DNA of 64,000 bases from Flaviaestuariibacter sp. (GTDB lineage: Bacteria > Bacteroidota > Bacteroidia > Chitinophagales > Chitinophagaceae): assembly GCA_025963645.1 (NCBI GenBank), contig JAOQAI010000013.1:248001-312000 (forward strand). Reading direction: 5' to 3'. Shown in pieces: positions 32,772 through 42,288 of the stretch. Below the pieces are notes generated by a model. That model was not told where the DNA came from. It saw only the letters and a list, made by a program, of their open reading frames with translations, and searched no databases. A program made the translations under genes and the position numbers. How positions within the stretch are numbered: position 1 is the first letter of the stretch; each line of letters opens with the position of its first letter.

Positions 32772-34226
32772 TTACTGTCCTTGCGCCAAACTGTACGCTT
32801 TTTTCCCGCCCCACATATTTAATACTTCCAGCGAGCAAACCTTAAAATCAGCGCTTAGAGAAACATACAATCCAATAATATCCTGCTGCTTCAACGCTTC
32901 ATCCGGGAGCCCTTCAAAACGCAGGTTGTATTGGTTAACGAGGTTCGTGTATTTAGAACCCGTAGGCCATACCTGCGTACCGCGGTTGCTCACATTTAGC
33001 AGCTTGAATTTAGTGCCGCCATGATGCTGGCAACGTTTGGCTATCACATCGGGTTGTTCAATGCTTTCAATGAACATATCTACCCCAACAATCTTTTCTT
33101 CGCCTTCTTCTTCTTTCGATACCATCATGGCATTTTTCTCAAGACGGCAAACAGCCATTGTCTCTGGTTCATTTGCCAAAGTGGGCTTCATACCTTGCTC
33201 GGGCACCCGTCCAAAATTGGCGATGATCGTATCGGCAAATTCAGTGGTGTTCACAGCAGCTTTTGACTTATCGCCAAAGTCGCCGGTGTGTACGCCTTGC
33301 TCCAACGTGTAAAGCAATGCGTTTTCAATGATCGCTGCATTCTCACGGAAGCCTAAGTGGCGCAGCATCGCTAGTCCACTCAACAATAGGGCTGTAGGGT
33401 TCGCAATGTTCTTTCCGGCAATATCCGGGGCCGTGCCATGCACCGCTTCGAAGATGGAGATATGATCGCCGATATTGGCCGAAGGTGCAAAGCCTAAGCC
33501 GCCAACCAGCCCGGCACATAGGTCGGAGATAATATCGCCTTGCAGGTTGGTCATCACGATCGTGTCAAACTGGTCGGGGCGCACTACCAGTTGCATCGCT
33601 AAGTCATCTACAATCTTATCATCCGCTTTGAGGTCCGGGTATTCCTTCGCCACTTCATAAAAGACTTCGAGGAACAGGCCGTCAGTCAACTTCATGATGT
33701 TGGCCTTATGTCCGCAAGTAATGCGGCGTGCGCCTTTCTTTTGCGCCATTTCAAAGGCATAGCGGATTACTTGCAAGCTACCCGGACGGGTAATAAAACG
33801 GCGGCTCAATGCTACATCATGTGTAAGCATGTGTTCAATACCACCATAGGTATCTTCTATATTTTCCCGAACAATAGTAATGTCGATAGGAATGCCTGCC
33901 TTCGAAAAAACCGTGTCCACCCCATGCAGGGTTTGAAACACCCGCTTATTGGCGTAAGTATTCCACGTTTTGCGGGCAGTTACATTCACACTTTTCACAC
34001 CCTTGCCTTTTGGGGTCTCCATAGGTCCTTTAAAGAGGATTCCCAACTCCTCGATGGTAGCCTGGGCTTCGGGTGTCATGCCATTGGAGAAGCCTTTGTC
34101 GAACACCCACTTGCCCATATCTACATACTCGTACTGGAGGTCTATTTTGTTGGCTTTGAAGATGTTAAGCACGGCTTCCATGATCTCCGGTCCGATTCCG
34201 TCTCCTTTGGCTACTGCGATTTTCAT
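32772..34226 (-). CDS. icd: NADP-type isocitrate dehydrogenase with long C-terminus
   Basis: A 484-aa dimeric-type isocitrate dehydrogenase catalysing oxidative decarboxylation to 2-oxoglutarate in the TCA cycle. The isopropylmalate/isocitrate dehydrogenase signatures are present: GDGIGPEIMEAVL, VRENIEDTYGGIEH with the substrate Ser/Arg loop, the Mg-binding NLQGDIISDLCAGLVGG and FEAVHGTAPDIAGKNIANPTA. The C-terminus carries an extra domain of about 140 residues, as in Thermus-type enzymes of similar length. Cofactor (NADP versus NAD) is inferred from the family and not read from a decisive residue. It has its own terminator. Confidence 0.9.
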   Translation of the reverse strand: MKIAVAKGDGIGPEIMEAVLNIFKANKIDLQYEYVDMGKWVFDKGFSNGMTPEAQATIEELGILFKGPMETPKGKGVKSVNVTARKTWNTYANKRVFQTLHGVDTVFSKAGIPIDITIVRENIEDTYGGIEHMLTHDVALSRRFITRPGSLQVIRYAFEMAQKKGARRITCGHKANIMKLTDGLFLEVFYEVAKEYPDLKADDKIVDDLAMQLVVRPDQFDTIVMTNLQGDIISDLCAGLVGGLGFAPSANIGDHISIFEAVHGTAPDIAGKNIANPTALLLSGLAMLRHLGFRENAAIIENALLYTLEQGVHTGDFGDKSKAAVNTTEFADTIIANFGRVPEQGMKPTLANEPETMAVCRLEKNAMMVSKEEEGEEKIVGVDMFIESIEQPDVIAKRCQHHGGTKFKLLNVSNRGTQVWPTGSKYTNLVNQYNLRFEGLPDEALKQQDIIGLYVSLSADFKVCSLEVLNMWGGKKAYSLAQGQ

Positions 34227-34441
34227 TGTTTCTTTATGGTTTAAATAATGGTCTTAATCAGCCTTAGATGCGCATCTGTAGCTCCTTTTAAGCGATACAG
34301 ATAATTATTAATAATAATATCAAGGACTGATTAATGGGTAAATTTTGTGCGGCGAAATTACGATTGTAGAAACTATTGTACCATTACAATCGTTTATAAA
34401 TATGGTACTGACTTTGATTTAATATCACTAAACTTGGGGTT

Positions 34442-34828
34442 ATGATCAGCAAAATATCAGAAGGGGTTAAAATAAGCGTGGAAACGTTCTATCAACAGGA
34501 TTATTCCAATCCCCTGCAATCGGAATATATGTTTGCGTATCGCATCACGATTGAGAATCATAATAGCTTCCCGGTGAAGCTGCAAAGCCGGCACTGGCAT
34601 ATTTTCGACTCCGACGGTGAATACCGCGAAGTGGAGGGCGAAGGCGTGGTAGGCATGCAACCGGTTATTAACGCGGGTGAAGAATACCAATATGTAAGCG
34701 GCTGTAACCTGCACACCGAAATGGGCAAGATGCACGGTACTTACCTCATGGAGAACCTGCACACCAAGCAATTGTTTGATGTAAATATCCCGGCTTTTGA
34801 AATGATCACGCCTTTTAAGTACAACTAG
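34442..34828 (+). CDS. apaG: ApaG family protein
   Basis: A 128-aa single-domain fibronectin-III-like protein. Its motifs are YRITIENHNSFPVKLQSRHWHI, the GxGxVGxxP-type EGEGVVGMQPVI and the C-terminal GTYLMENL. ApaG is associated with divalent-cation (Co/Mg) homeostasis in enterobacteria, with an uncertain molecular role. The length is canonical. The promoter region has a seven-of-eight match to TAnnTTTG (TAAACTTG) 12-19 nt before the ATG. Confidence 0.93.
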   Translation: MISKISEGVKISVETFYQQDYSNPLQSEYMFAYRITIENHNSFPVKLQSRHWHIFDSDGEYREVEGEGVVGMQPVINAGEEYQYVSGCNLHTEMGKMHGTYLMENLHTKQLFDVNIPAFEMITPFKYN

Positions 34829-34832
34829 GTCT

Positions 34833-34880
34833 GAACCTTGATGTGGGTGGATTTTAGGGATTAATAAGAATTTTTATAAC
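34833..34880 (+). repeat. Dispersed intergenic repeat, copy b
   Basis: It begins five bases after the apaG stop: GAACCTTGATGTGGGTGG, then ATTTTAGGGATTAA and AAGAATTTTT. It matches copy a (30931-30980) over most of 45 nt. A perfect 9-bp stem-loop, GAACACGCC/GGCGTGTTC, lies just after it at 34898-34919. Confidence 0.55.
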
Positions 34881-34897
34881 CTCGTTTGCTATTGTAG

Positions 34898-34919
34898 GAA
34901 CACGCCTCTCGGCGTGTTC
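34898..34919. other. Stem-loop between apaG and gldB
   Basis: GAACACGCC and GGCGTGTTC form a perfect 9-bp stem with a TCTC loop. There is no T-run on either side, so it may be a mRNA-end or repeat-associated structure and not a true terminator. The genes on both sides end toward it. Confidence 0.45.
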
Positions 34920-34986
34920 TGCATTTAAAGACATTCGGTTATTTGAACAGAAGATTTGTGTATCTGTTTTATGCTTTTTTGCCTTC

Positions 34987-35988
34987 TTATTTCGGCTTAT
35001 ACTTACTCCCTTCAAATACCTGCTTCGCCGGTGTTTTTAAGATCTCCTGCAATGACAGCTTCGGATTTTCCTTCGCAAACTTTTGCACGATACGCCAGCC
35101 CACCCATTGCCCGATATTACCGGGAGAACTTTCAGGAAAACCTTGGGTAAAAGGCGCTTCACCCAAATAGGTTTGCATGGTTACCGGTTCAATAGAATAG
35201 AGGTTTTCATTCTTGATGATATAGCCCCAGGTATTGCCTTCGTTTTCTTCTACCCAATCCAGTTGCGCACCCGTAAAGCCCGTCTTCACGCTATCCGGCG
35301 CATCGGGCATAAAATGATCCAGCAAAAACCATTGCTTGCCTTTTTCCACCATTTGCTCTATGAAAGGGTTGCCCACGCTTTGGTCAGGGTAAATATCATC
35401 CACCACCGCCTTCATGGCACCTGCTGCCATATATTCTTTGTCAAAGCGTTGTGAGATATAACCCGGATACATCTGCGCGATCTCTTCTACTTGATAGGCA
35501 GAGAACTTCTTGCCGGCAAATTGCTGTAAGCCAATGCCAAGATATTGTGGCGACAGAATTACACCCGGCGCATCGAACGTTCCAATGAATGTGATGATCC
35601 GCGGCACAAAATAATCAGGGTAATAATGCTTCACATACTTGAAGTGTTCCGTCAGGTCATCCTTTAACCAGTCCAGGTTTTTGTATTTATTTTGAATGCT
35701 ATCGTTGATAGGGCGGTAGCCAGAAACAATACTACGGATGATAGGAAAGCTGGCGGTGTCCGCAGGGTTTACCTGCAAAATATTTTGCAGGTAAACCGAG
35801 TAAAATTCAGGATAGGCATTGCGCAAATGAACCAAGCCTTCACGAATATTATTCGTATCGATCTTAAAAAAATCGCGTTCAAAGCGTTCCAGTCGCAGGT
35901 CTACTTTTATGCCTGACACATCTGGCTTATCATCGTTGCCACAAGCAACCAGCAGCATAGTAATTGCAATAAAAAGATATTTAGACAT
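34987..35988 (-). CDS. gldB: Gliding motility lipoprotein GldB
   Basis: A 333-aa lipoprotein. The start at 35988 (MSKYLFIAITMLLVACGN) gives a canonical lipobox (LLVAC); a frame extending to 36036 adds a non-signal N-terminus. The body matches GldB by RLERFERDFFKID near the mature N-terminus, the LSPQYLGIGLQQF stretch, MYPGYISQRFDKEYMA and QWVGWRIVQKF. GldB is needed for gliding and is thought to act in the envelope, possibly assisting assembly of the gliding machinery. It is divergent from nadE (71 nt); in other flavobacteria gldC lies beside gldB, but no gldC is seen here. Confidence 0.92.
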   Translation of the reverse strand: MSKYLFIAITMLLVACGNDDKPDVSGIKVDLRLERFERDFFKIDTNNIREGLVHLRNAYPEFYSVYLQNILQVNPADTASFPIIRSIVSGYRPINDSIQNKYKNLDWLKDDLTEHFKYVKHYYPDYFVPRIITFIGTFDAPGVILSPQYLGIGLQQFAGKKFSAYQVEEIAQMYPGYISQRFDKEYMAAGAMKAVVDDIYPDQSVGNPFIEQMVEKGKQWFLLDHFMPDAPDSVKTGFTGAQLDWVEENEGNTWGYIIKNENLYSIEPVTMQTYLGEAPFTQGFPESSPGNIGQWVGWRIVQKFAKENPKLSLQEILKTPAKQVFEGSKYKPK

Positions 35989-36059
35989 GGGACGTAAACG
36001 GATAGGTTCGTTAATTATTACGGAACTTTGAAGCAAGATTAGGACTTCAACAATTGATT

Positions 36060-37760
36060 ATGAAAATTTTCTTAGCACAGCAGAATTATCATATTGGCAA
36101 CTTCGAGGCAAACGCGGCTAAAATTATACAGGGGATCCAAAAAGGCAAAGATGCTGGCGCTGACTTGGTGCTCTTTTCAGAGTTGTGCATTTGCGGTTAC
36201 CCACCCCGCGATTTCCTGGAGTTTGACGATTTTATTAATCAGTGTTATGCGACTATCGACCGCATCAAAGAATACGCAGATGATATTGGCGTGTTGATCG
36301 GCAGCCCCGATCGCAATGCTACCCAACAGGGGAAGGATCTATTCAATGCTGCTTTTTTATTGCACGAAAAGGAGATTAAAGCGGTTGTGCATAAAACCCT
36401 TTTGCCGACTTACGATGTGTTTGATGAGAACCGTTATTTCGAAGCCGCATGGCAATGGGGCTGCGTAGACTTCAAGGGCAAAAAGTTAGCTATTACAATC
36501 TGCGAAGACATTTGGAATCTCGGCGATAACCTGCTTTACCGCATCACGCCGATGGAACAATTGGCAAAAGAGTCACCTGATGTCATGCTGAATCTTTCCG
36601 CGTCGCCTTATAATTATGCAGCTGACACGGTTCGCCGCAGCATCGTGGAAGCGCATACCGCTAAGTATGGAATACCGATGCTCTATTGCAATAATGTAGG
36701 TGCACAAACCGATGTAGTGTTCGATGGCGGGAGCATAGTTTACGATTGTAATGCACAATTGGTAAAGGAGTTAAATTATTTTGATGAAGACTATGCGCTA
36801 TTTGATTTAGATGAACTTTCTAAGAAGCGGGAGGTGGCTCCAACTGCACATAAATATTATTATACTGCTGCTGAAGTAGGTCGTGATACCGACACACTGC
36901 ATTACCTGATGGATGATAAAAACATCCAGGAGATCCATGGTGCACTCATCCTTGGCATCCGTGATTATTTTGGAAAGATGGGTTTCAAAAAAGCAACGCT
37001 TGGCGCCAGCGGCGGTGTGGACAGTGCGGTGGTGCAAGCCCTTGCTGTGGAAGCGTTAGGTAAAGAGAATGTGCATGTGCTGCTGATGCCTTCGCAATAT
37101 TCTTCCGCTCACTCCATTAGTGACGCCGAGCAGCTAAGCAAGAACTTAGGAAACCCCTATGATATTATTCCCATCAAAGATGTTTACGATTCTTTCCTAA
37201 CCGTATTGAAACCTGTTTTTAAGGATTCGGCTTTTGGTATAGCCGAAGAGAACATCCAAAGCCGCACACGTGGCAACCTGCTGATGGCACTGGCAAACAA
37301 AATGGGTTATATACTGCTGAATACTTCCAATAAAAGTGAGCTGGCCTGTGGGTACGGCACTTTGTATGGTGATATGGCTGGCGGTATTAGCGTGTTGGGT
37401 GACCTCTATAAAATGCAGGTGTATGCCTTGGCAAAATATCTGAATCGCAATAGCGAGATCATTCCTCAAAATATATTGACCAAAGCCCCATCAGCAGAAC
37501 TCCGTCCAAACCAAAAGGATAGCGATAGCCTGCCGGATTATCCAATTTTGGATAGTATTCTCTATCAATATATTGAGCTGCGGCAAGGACCTAAAGAGAT
37601 CATTGCCCAGAACAATGACCCGGCATTGGTCAACCGTATTTTAAAGTTGGTGAATACAGCTGAATACAAGCGGGCTCAGTTCTGCCCGATCATCCGGGTG
37701 AGCTGTAAGGCATTCGGGGTTGGCCGTAGATTACCTATCGTTGCCAAGTACCTTTCGTAG
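36060..37760 (+). CDS. nadE: Glutamine-dependent NAD+ synthetase
   Basis: A 566-aa two-domain enzyme that makes NAD from its acid precursor, using ammonia from glutamine. The N-terminal nitrilase domain has the Glu of VLFSELCICGYPPRDF, the Lys of VHKTLLPTYDVFDENRYF and the catalytic Cys of TICEDIWNLGD; the C-terminal ATP-pyrophosphatase domain has GASGGVDSAVVQALAVEALG (the SGGxDS loop). ATG at 36060 is preferred to a TTG six bases upstream. It faces away from gldB, an arrangement seen in other gliding Bacteroidota, and ends one base before the opposing lipoprotein gene. Confidence 0.95.
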   Translation: MKIFLAQQNYHIGNFEANAAKIIQGIQKGKDAGADLVLFSELCICGYPPRDFLEFDDFINQCYATIDRIKEYADDIGVLIGSPDRNATQQGKDLFNAAFLLHEKEIKAVVHKTLLPTYDVFDENRYFEAAWQWGCVDFKGKKLAITICEDIWNLGDNLLYRITPMEQLAKESPDVMLNLSASPYNYAADTVRRSIVEAHTAKYGIPMLYCNNVGAQTDVVFDGGSIVYDCNAQLVKELNYFDEDYALFDLDELSKKREVAPTAHKYYYTAAEVGRDTDTLHYLMDDKNIQEIHGALILGIRDYFGKMGFKKATLGASGGVDSAVVQALAVEALGKENVHVLLMPSQYSSAHSISDAEQLSKNLGNPYDIIPIKDVYDSFLTVLKPVFKDSAFGIAEENIQSRTRGNLLMALANKMGYILLNTSNKSELACGYGTLYGDMAGGISVLGDLYKMQVYALAKYLNRNSEIIPQNILTKAPSAELRPNQKDSDSLPDYPILDSILYQYIELRQGPKEIIAQNNDPALVNRILKLVNTAEYKRAQFCPIIRVSCKAFGVGRRLPIVAKYLS

Positions 37761-38525
37761 CTACAATTTGTAACGATACAGGCGGCTATTTACCTGTAAT
37801 GTGTCATTTTCCCTGAGGTTCATTTCAATTAGCCCTACCCCTTTGGCCAAATAATAATCTGTGACAACATTCGATGGAATAGGCGGAATAGTAATGCCGG
37901 TAGCCGTAATGCTAATGCGCACTTTACTTTTTACATGAAAGACGTCGTTATATGTTTTTCCAAACACTTGCCGCTGCACTCCTTTTTCCAGTAAGGTATA
38001 ATCTACTCCGGCAAATACGTTAGCAAGAAAAGTAACTGACATTTTATAAATAGTATCCGTCCAGGTAGCGCCAGCCGGTTTCGAGGCTTTTAAAATTGAT
38101 GTGCTAAACTTGGCTGGCAGTTGGAAGATGCCGGGTGGTAGAGGAATTGGGTTTCCTTGTAGTAATTCCCTTAGAAGCGAATCTATATTAATGCCTGGAT
38201 CCGGAACGGGCGTTAGTATCCGGTAATCGTTATTGTCACAATTAAATAATAGCCCCTGACCCAAAGTAGAAAACCCATTTACCCGGGCATACCGCAAGCC
38301 ACTGATTGTAGTATCACCTGCTAACAAGATTCCGTTTCTCATGGTGTCAATACCGGCTAATGTAGAATCAACATATACAAACTGCGAACTGTCGCAGAGG
38401 GGTAGGTAAGGACAGTGGAGGCATTTTTTATTGCTATAAATGCCTCCTTCATAACTATAATCTTTTTTACAGGAAAGAAAGAAAGCAAGCAGAAAGAATG
38501 GAAGCAGCAAGCGGTTTGTGGGCAT
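37761..38525 (-). CDS. Lipoprotein of unknown function
   Basis: A 254-aa protein with a lipoprotein signal (LLLPFFLLAFFLSCKKDYSYEGG). The mature part has a Cys-rich patch (NKKCLHCPYLPLCDSSQ) and beta-rich segments with GIDTMRNGILLAGDTTISG and a C-terminal TGITIPPIPSNVVTDYYLAKG. No family is recognised. It ends immediately beside nadE, tail to tail with no gap, and is probably cotranscribed with the lipocalin-like gene upstream on the same strand (10 nt between them). Confidence 0.75.
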   Translation of the reverse strand: MPTNRLLLPFFLLAFFLSCKKDYSYEGGIYSNKKCLHCPYLPLCDSSQFVYVDSTLAGIDTMRNGILLAGDTTISGLRYARVNGFSTLGQGLLFNCDNNDYRILTPVPDPGINIDSLLRELLQGNPIPLPPGIFQLPAKFSTSILKASKPAGATWTDTIYKMSVTFLANVFAGVDYTLLEKGVQRQVFGKTYNDVFHVKSKVRISITATGITIPPIPSNVVTDYYLAKGVGLIEMNLRENDTLQVNSRLYRYKL

Positions 38526-38535
38526 TGTTCGAGGC

Positions 38536-38994
38536 TTAATGCTTCAGGTTGATCACTATCGAAACCGGGAAGCCCTGGAAACTGGTATCTTTTGACATGC
38601 GGAAAGCAGTACTGCTGAGTTCGCGAATCTTGAACTGGCCACCCAGTCCAAACAGGGCGGTGGTTTGCAGGTTGATTACTGTTTCATTGCTCAGGAAATT
38701 CCAGGTGAATGGGCTGGTTTGCGGGGCGGAGGCATTGCACTTGGTTGCGCCTTCATCAATGATCCCAGTCCCATTTGCACTAAATGTAAAGTTATTATCA
38801 GCGGTGCAGGCAGGGATAGCCACTGGCAATTGTGAGTCAATAACGCCGTCATTGGTAGCATCTAACCCTGCGGCATCCAACTTCCAGGCCTGTTGTACCA
38901 GCACGGTAGTTTTTGTTTCCTTATCATCATTTTTTTTCTTACAGCCAAAGGTGATAAGCCCCACCAAAACCAGCAATACGTATTTCGCTTTCAT
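38536..38994 (-). CDS. Lipocalin-like lipoprotein
   Basis: A 152-aa lipoprotein: MKAKYVLLVLVGLITFGC gives the lipobox. The mature protein starts with a KKKNDD linker and contains AWKLDAAGLD, NFTFSANGTG and FTWNFLSNETVINLQT, the strand-loop pattern of the lipocalin-like DUF4923/Lipocalin_4 families common as small lipoproteins in Bacteroidota. The start at 38994 gives a proper signal; an upstream frame to 39021 does not. Ligand and role are unknown. Confidence 0.78.
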   Translation of the reverse strand: MKAKYVLLVLVGLITFGCKKKNDDKETKTTVLVQQAWKLDAAGLDATNDGVIDSQLPVAIPACTADNNFTFSANGTGIIDEGATKCNASAPQTSPFTWNFLSNETVINLQTTALFGLGGQFKIRELSSTAFRMSKDTSFQGFPVSIVINLKH

Positions 38995-39116
38995 AAGTTT
39001 GTTTAAGAAAAGATCATGCAATAAAGATGCCTCTATAAAAATATGGCGGTTTTAACGAAAGCGGCCGATATTTTGCTGAAGGGCGTTCGTATTTTGTACC
39101 ACCTTAAACCGGCAAT

Positions 39117-40118
<1,002 letters not shown>

Positions 40119-40121
40119 AAG

Positions 40122-40543
40122 GTTGAAAGATAACAGATGAAAGTTGGCAGAATACTATGACAAATTATCAGAATCTGGATGTTTGGAAAAAAGCTATGAT
40201 CCTTGCAAAGGAGGTCTATATAGCATTGCAGGTATATCCTAAAGAAGAACTTTATGCGCTAACATCACAAACCAAAAGAGCAGCCATTGCAATTTCAGCA
40301 AATATTGCAGAAGGTATTGGCAGGAATTACAAGAAAGACACTATACAATTCTTGCATATTTCCAGAGGTTCATTGTATGAATTGGAAACGCTTTTACAGT
40401 TAGGAAAGTCATTAGGCTTTTGCACGATGATCATTTCGAGAATTTGAAAATACACGTATACGATTGCCTAAGGTTATTAAATGGGTTGATTAACTATTAT
40501 GAAAAATCGGATTTAAAATAGCTGTCATCTGTCATCCTTCAAC
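40122..40543. repeat. Inverted repeats flanking the four-helix-bundle gene
   Basis: A 22-nt left arm (40122-40143) and a 22-nt right arm (40522-40543) are inverted relatives with 19 identical positions; each holds the word ACAGATGA on the appropriate strand. The arms bracket the gene closely and would form a long stem in RNA. Related four-helix-bundle proteins are known from intervening sequences of 23S rRNA, which are flanked by inverted repeats. Here the insert sits between two protein-coding genes. Confidence 0.65.
40157..40521 (+). pseudogene. Four-helix-bundle (23S rRNA intervening-sequence type) protein, apparently frameshifted
   Basis: The first frame begins MTNYQNLDVWKKAM and carries the S23/IVP pattern (TSQTKRAAIAISANIAEGIG, then FLHISRGSLYELET), but stops after 96 codons at 40447. 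If one base is added in the T run at 40418-40421, the frame continues LHDDHFENLKIHVYD and LLNGLINYYEKSDLK to a stop at 40521, giving the usual length of about 120 residues. A one-base deletion, a sequencing error or programmed slippage would each explain this. The gene lies between inverted repeats and separates moxR from the DUF58 gene; its function is unknown. Confidence 0.75.
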
Positions 40544-40552
40544 TGTCCTCGA

Positions 40553-41428
40553 ATGCTTACAACAACCGAAATATTAAAAAAAGTACGAGAGCTGGAAATT
40601 AAAAGCAAAAAGCTCACTGCTGATATTTTCACCGGTGAGTATCACAGCGCTTTTAAGGGAAAGGGTATGTCGTTCAAAGAAGTACGGGAATACGCAGCCG
40701 GTGATGATATTCGTTTTATTGATTGGAATGTGTCGGCACGATTTGGGCATCCGTATAGTAAGATATTCGAGGAGGAGCGGGAGCTAACCGTGATGCTGCT
40801 GATTGATGTAAGTCAAAGCACTCTTTTTGGCACAACCAATACCACTAAGGCTGCCATGGCGGTAGAGATCGCTGCCGTACTGGCTTTTTCGGCCGTAAAC
40901 AATGGAGATAAGGTGGGCGCTATTTTTTACAGCGATAAAATTGAAAGTTACCTTCCGCCTAAAAAAGGAAAACAACATGCCCTTTTTCTCCTCCGCCAGG
41001 CGTTAGCAATTGAATCAATAAGCGGAGGCACTAAATTAAATACAGCCCTCCGGTATTTTACGAACACCACCCGGCAAAAAAGCATTGCTTTTGTCCTCAG
41101 TGATTTTATAGATGCGAATTATGAAGACGCTCTCCGTGTGGCCGGCAATAAACACGACCTGGTGGGCATTAAACTATATGATAGGTTGGATCAGAGGCTG
41201 CCAGATATAGGTATGTTGCACATTGAAGATGCAGAGACAGCACAACAAAAGTGGATAGACACGAGCAGCGATTTCGTAAGGCATGAATATGAAAAGGAGT
41301 TTTTCCGTATAACGGCGTACAGCGATGCCGCTTTTAAAAAGGCTGGGTCTAATTTGTTGCATATTCGCACGGATGAAGATTATGTGAAAGTGTTGAAACG
41401 ATTTTTCATCAGCCGGAACCGAGCATGA
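40553..41428 (+). CDS. DUF58 domain protein of the MoxR operon
   Basis: A 291-aa cytoplasmic protein. The DUF58 signature is FKGKGMSFKEVREYAAGDD followed by IRFIDWNVSARFG. After it comes a VWA-like region with the metal-site pattern DVSQST (DxSxS) and ILSDFID-like positions. DUF58 proteins are regular partners of MoxR ATPases, possibly binding targets through the VWA fold. Its stop overlaps the start of the next gene by 4 nt. Confidence 0.9.
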   Translation: MLTTTEILKKVRELEIKSKKLTADIFTGEYHSAFKGKGMSFKEVREYAAGDDIRFIDWNVSARFGHPYSKIFEEERELTVMLLIDVSQSTLFGTTNTTKAAMAVEIAAVLAFSAVNNGDKVGAIFYSDKIESYLPPKKGKQHALFLLRQALAIESISGGTKLNTALRYFTNTTRQKSIAFVLSDFIDANYEDALRVAGNKHDLVGIKLYDRLDQRLPDIGMLHIEDAETAQQKWIDTSSDFVRHEYEKEFFRITAYSDAAFKKAGSNLLHIRTDEDYVKVLKRFFISRNRA

Positions 41429-42288
41429 GAAGCAGTGTTTTATTCATATTGATGTTGTTTCTAAGCTGTCTGGCTGGCCTTGCGCAACAAACTTCATTCA
41501 CGGCTAGTGTAGATAAATCCCGCATCGTTATTGGCGAGCCATTCAAGCTTTTGCTAAAAGGAACTGCTCCTGGCGCTGTTTCAAAAAAATGGACCTCCAT
41601 TGATACTTTTCCTTATTTCGAGATATTGGAAACCTCAAAAGTGGATACTGTAAAAAATGGAAGCGCCCTAGTCTTGCAACAAACCTTAACCCTTACCAGT
41701 TGGGATAGCGGCAGATCGCAAATTCCTTCTTTTTCTTTTGCCGGCGCCCGCTCAAAACCTATTGTTATTACGGTGTCCTTCGCACCATTTAATTCCGCTC
41801 AGGAGTACCACGACATCAAGGAGATCATAGACGTAGAAAAGCCACCAAGAACTGTGTGGTATTGGTATGTAGCACTGGGGCTTTTGCTGATCGGGTTGAT
41901 GACGTTGCTGTTTCCATCGCGTAAGCAGCAACCCATAACCGAACCCAAGCCGGACGAAACCGTTTTCAAAAAAACAATACAGCAATTGGAGGGTTTGCGA
42001 AGCAAAAGGGAAACCAGCGAAGCCAAAGAGTTTTACACGGAACTGATTTTGATTCTGAGAAATTATTTATATAAGCGCAAAGGCATTGGCTCCTTCTCTA
42101 AAACAACAGAAGATTTGGTGCAAGGCTTACCGGTATTGAAGCTCAAAAGGGATCAGGAAGTAGCCTTCATTCAAAGCTTGCAGGAAAGCGATATGGTGAA
42201 GTTTGCACAAGGACAGCCTGCACTTGCACAACGCGAAAGAGATTTGGCAACTATTAAAGCGGCGATTATTGCAATCGAGGAAAACTAA
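41425..42288 (+). CDS. BatD-like/DUF4381-like membrane protein
   Basis: A 287-aa protein with a signal peptide (ending CLAGLAQQ), a periplasmic Ig-like domain (FTASVDKSRIVIGEPFKLLLKG, then SALVLQQTLTLTSWDSG), one membrane helix (about 143-163, WYWYVALGLLLIGLMTLLFPS) and a charged cytoplasmic tail. This layout occurs in the BatD/DUF4381 position of MoxR-VWA operons, where it is thought to connect the VWA proteins to the membrane. It overlaps the genes on both sides (4 nt before, 1 nt after), showing tight co-translation. Confidence 0.75.
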   Translation: MRSSVLFILMLFLSCLAGLAQQTSFTASVDKSRIVIGEPFKLLLKGTAPGAVSKKWTSIDTFPYFEILETSKVDTVKNGSALVLQQTLTLTSWDSGRSQIPSFSFAGARSKPIVITVSFAPFNSAQEYHDIKEIIDVEKPPRTVWYWYVALGLLLIGLMTLLFPSRKQQPITEPKPDETVFKKTIQQLEGLRSKRETSEAKEFYTELILILRNYLYKRKGIGSFSKTTEDLVQGLPVLKLKRDQEVAFIQSLQESDMVKFAQGQPALAQRERDLATIKAAIIAIEEN

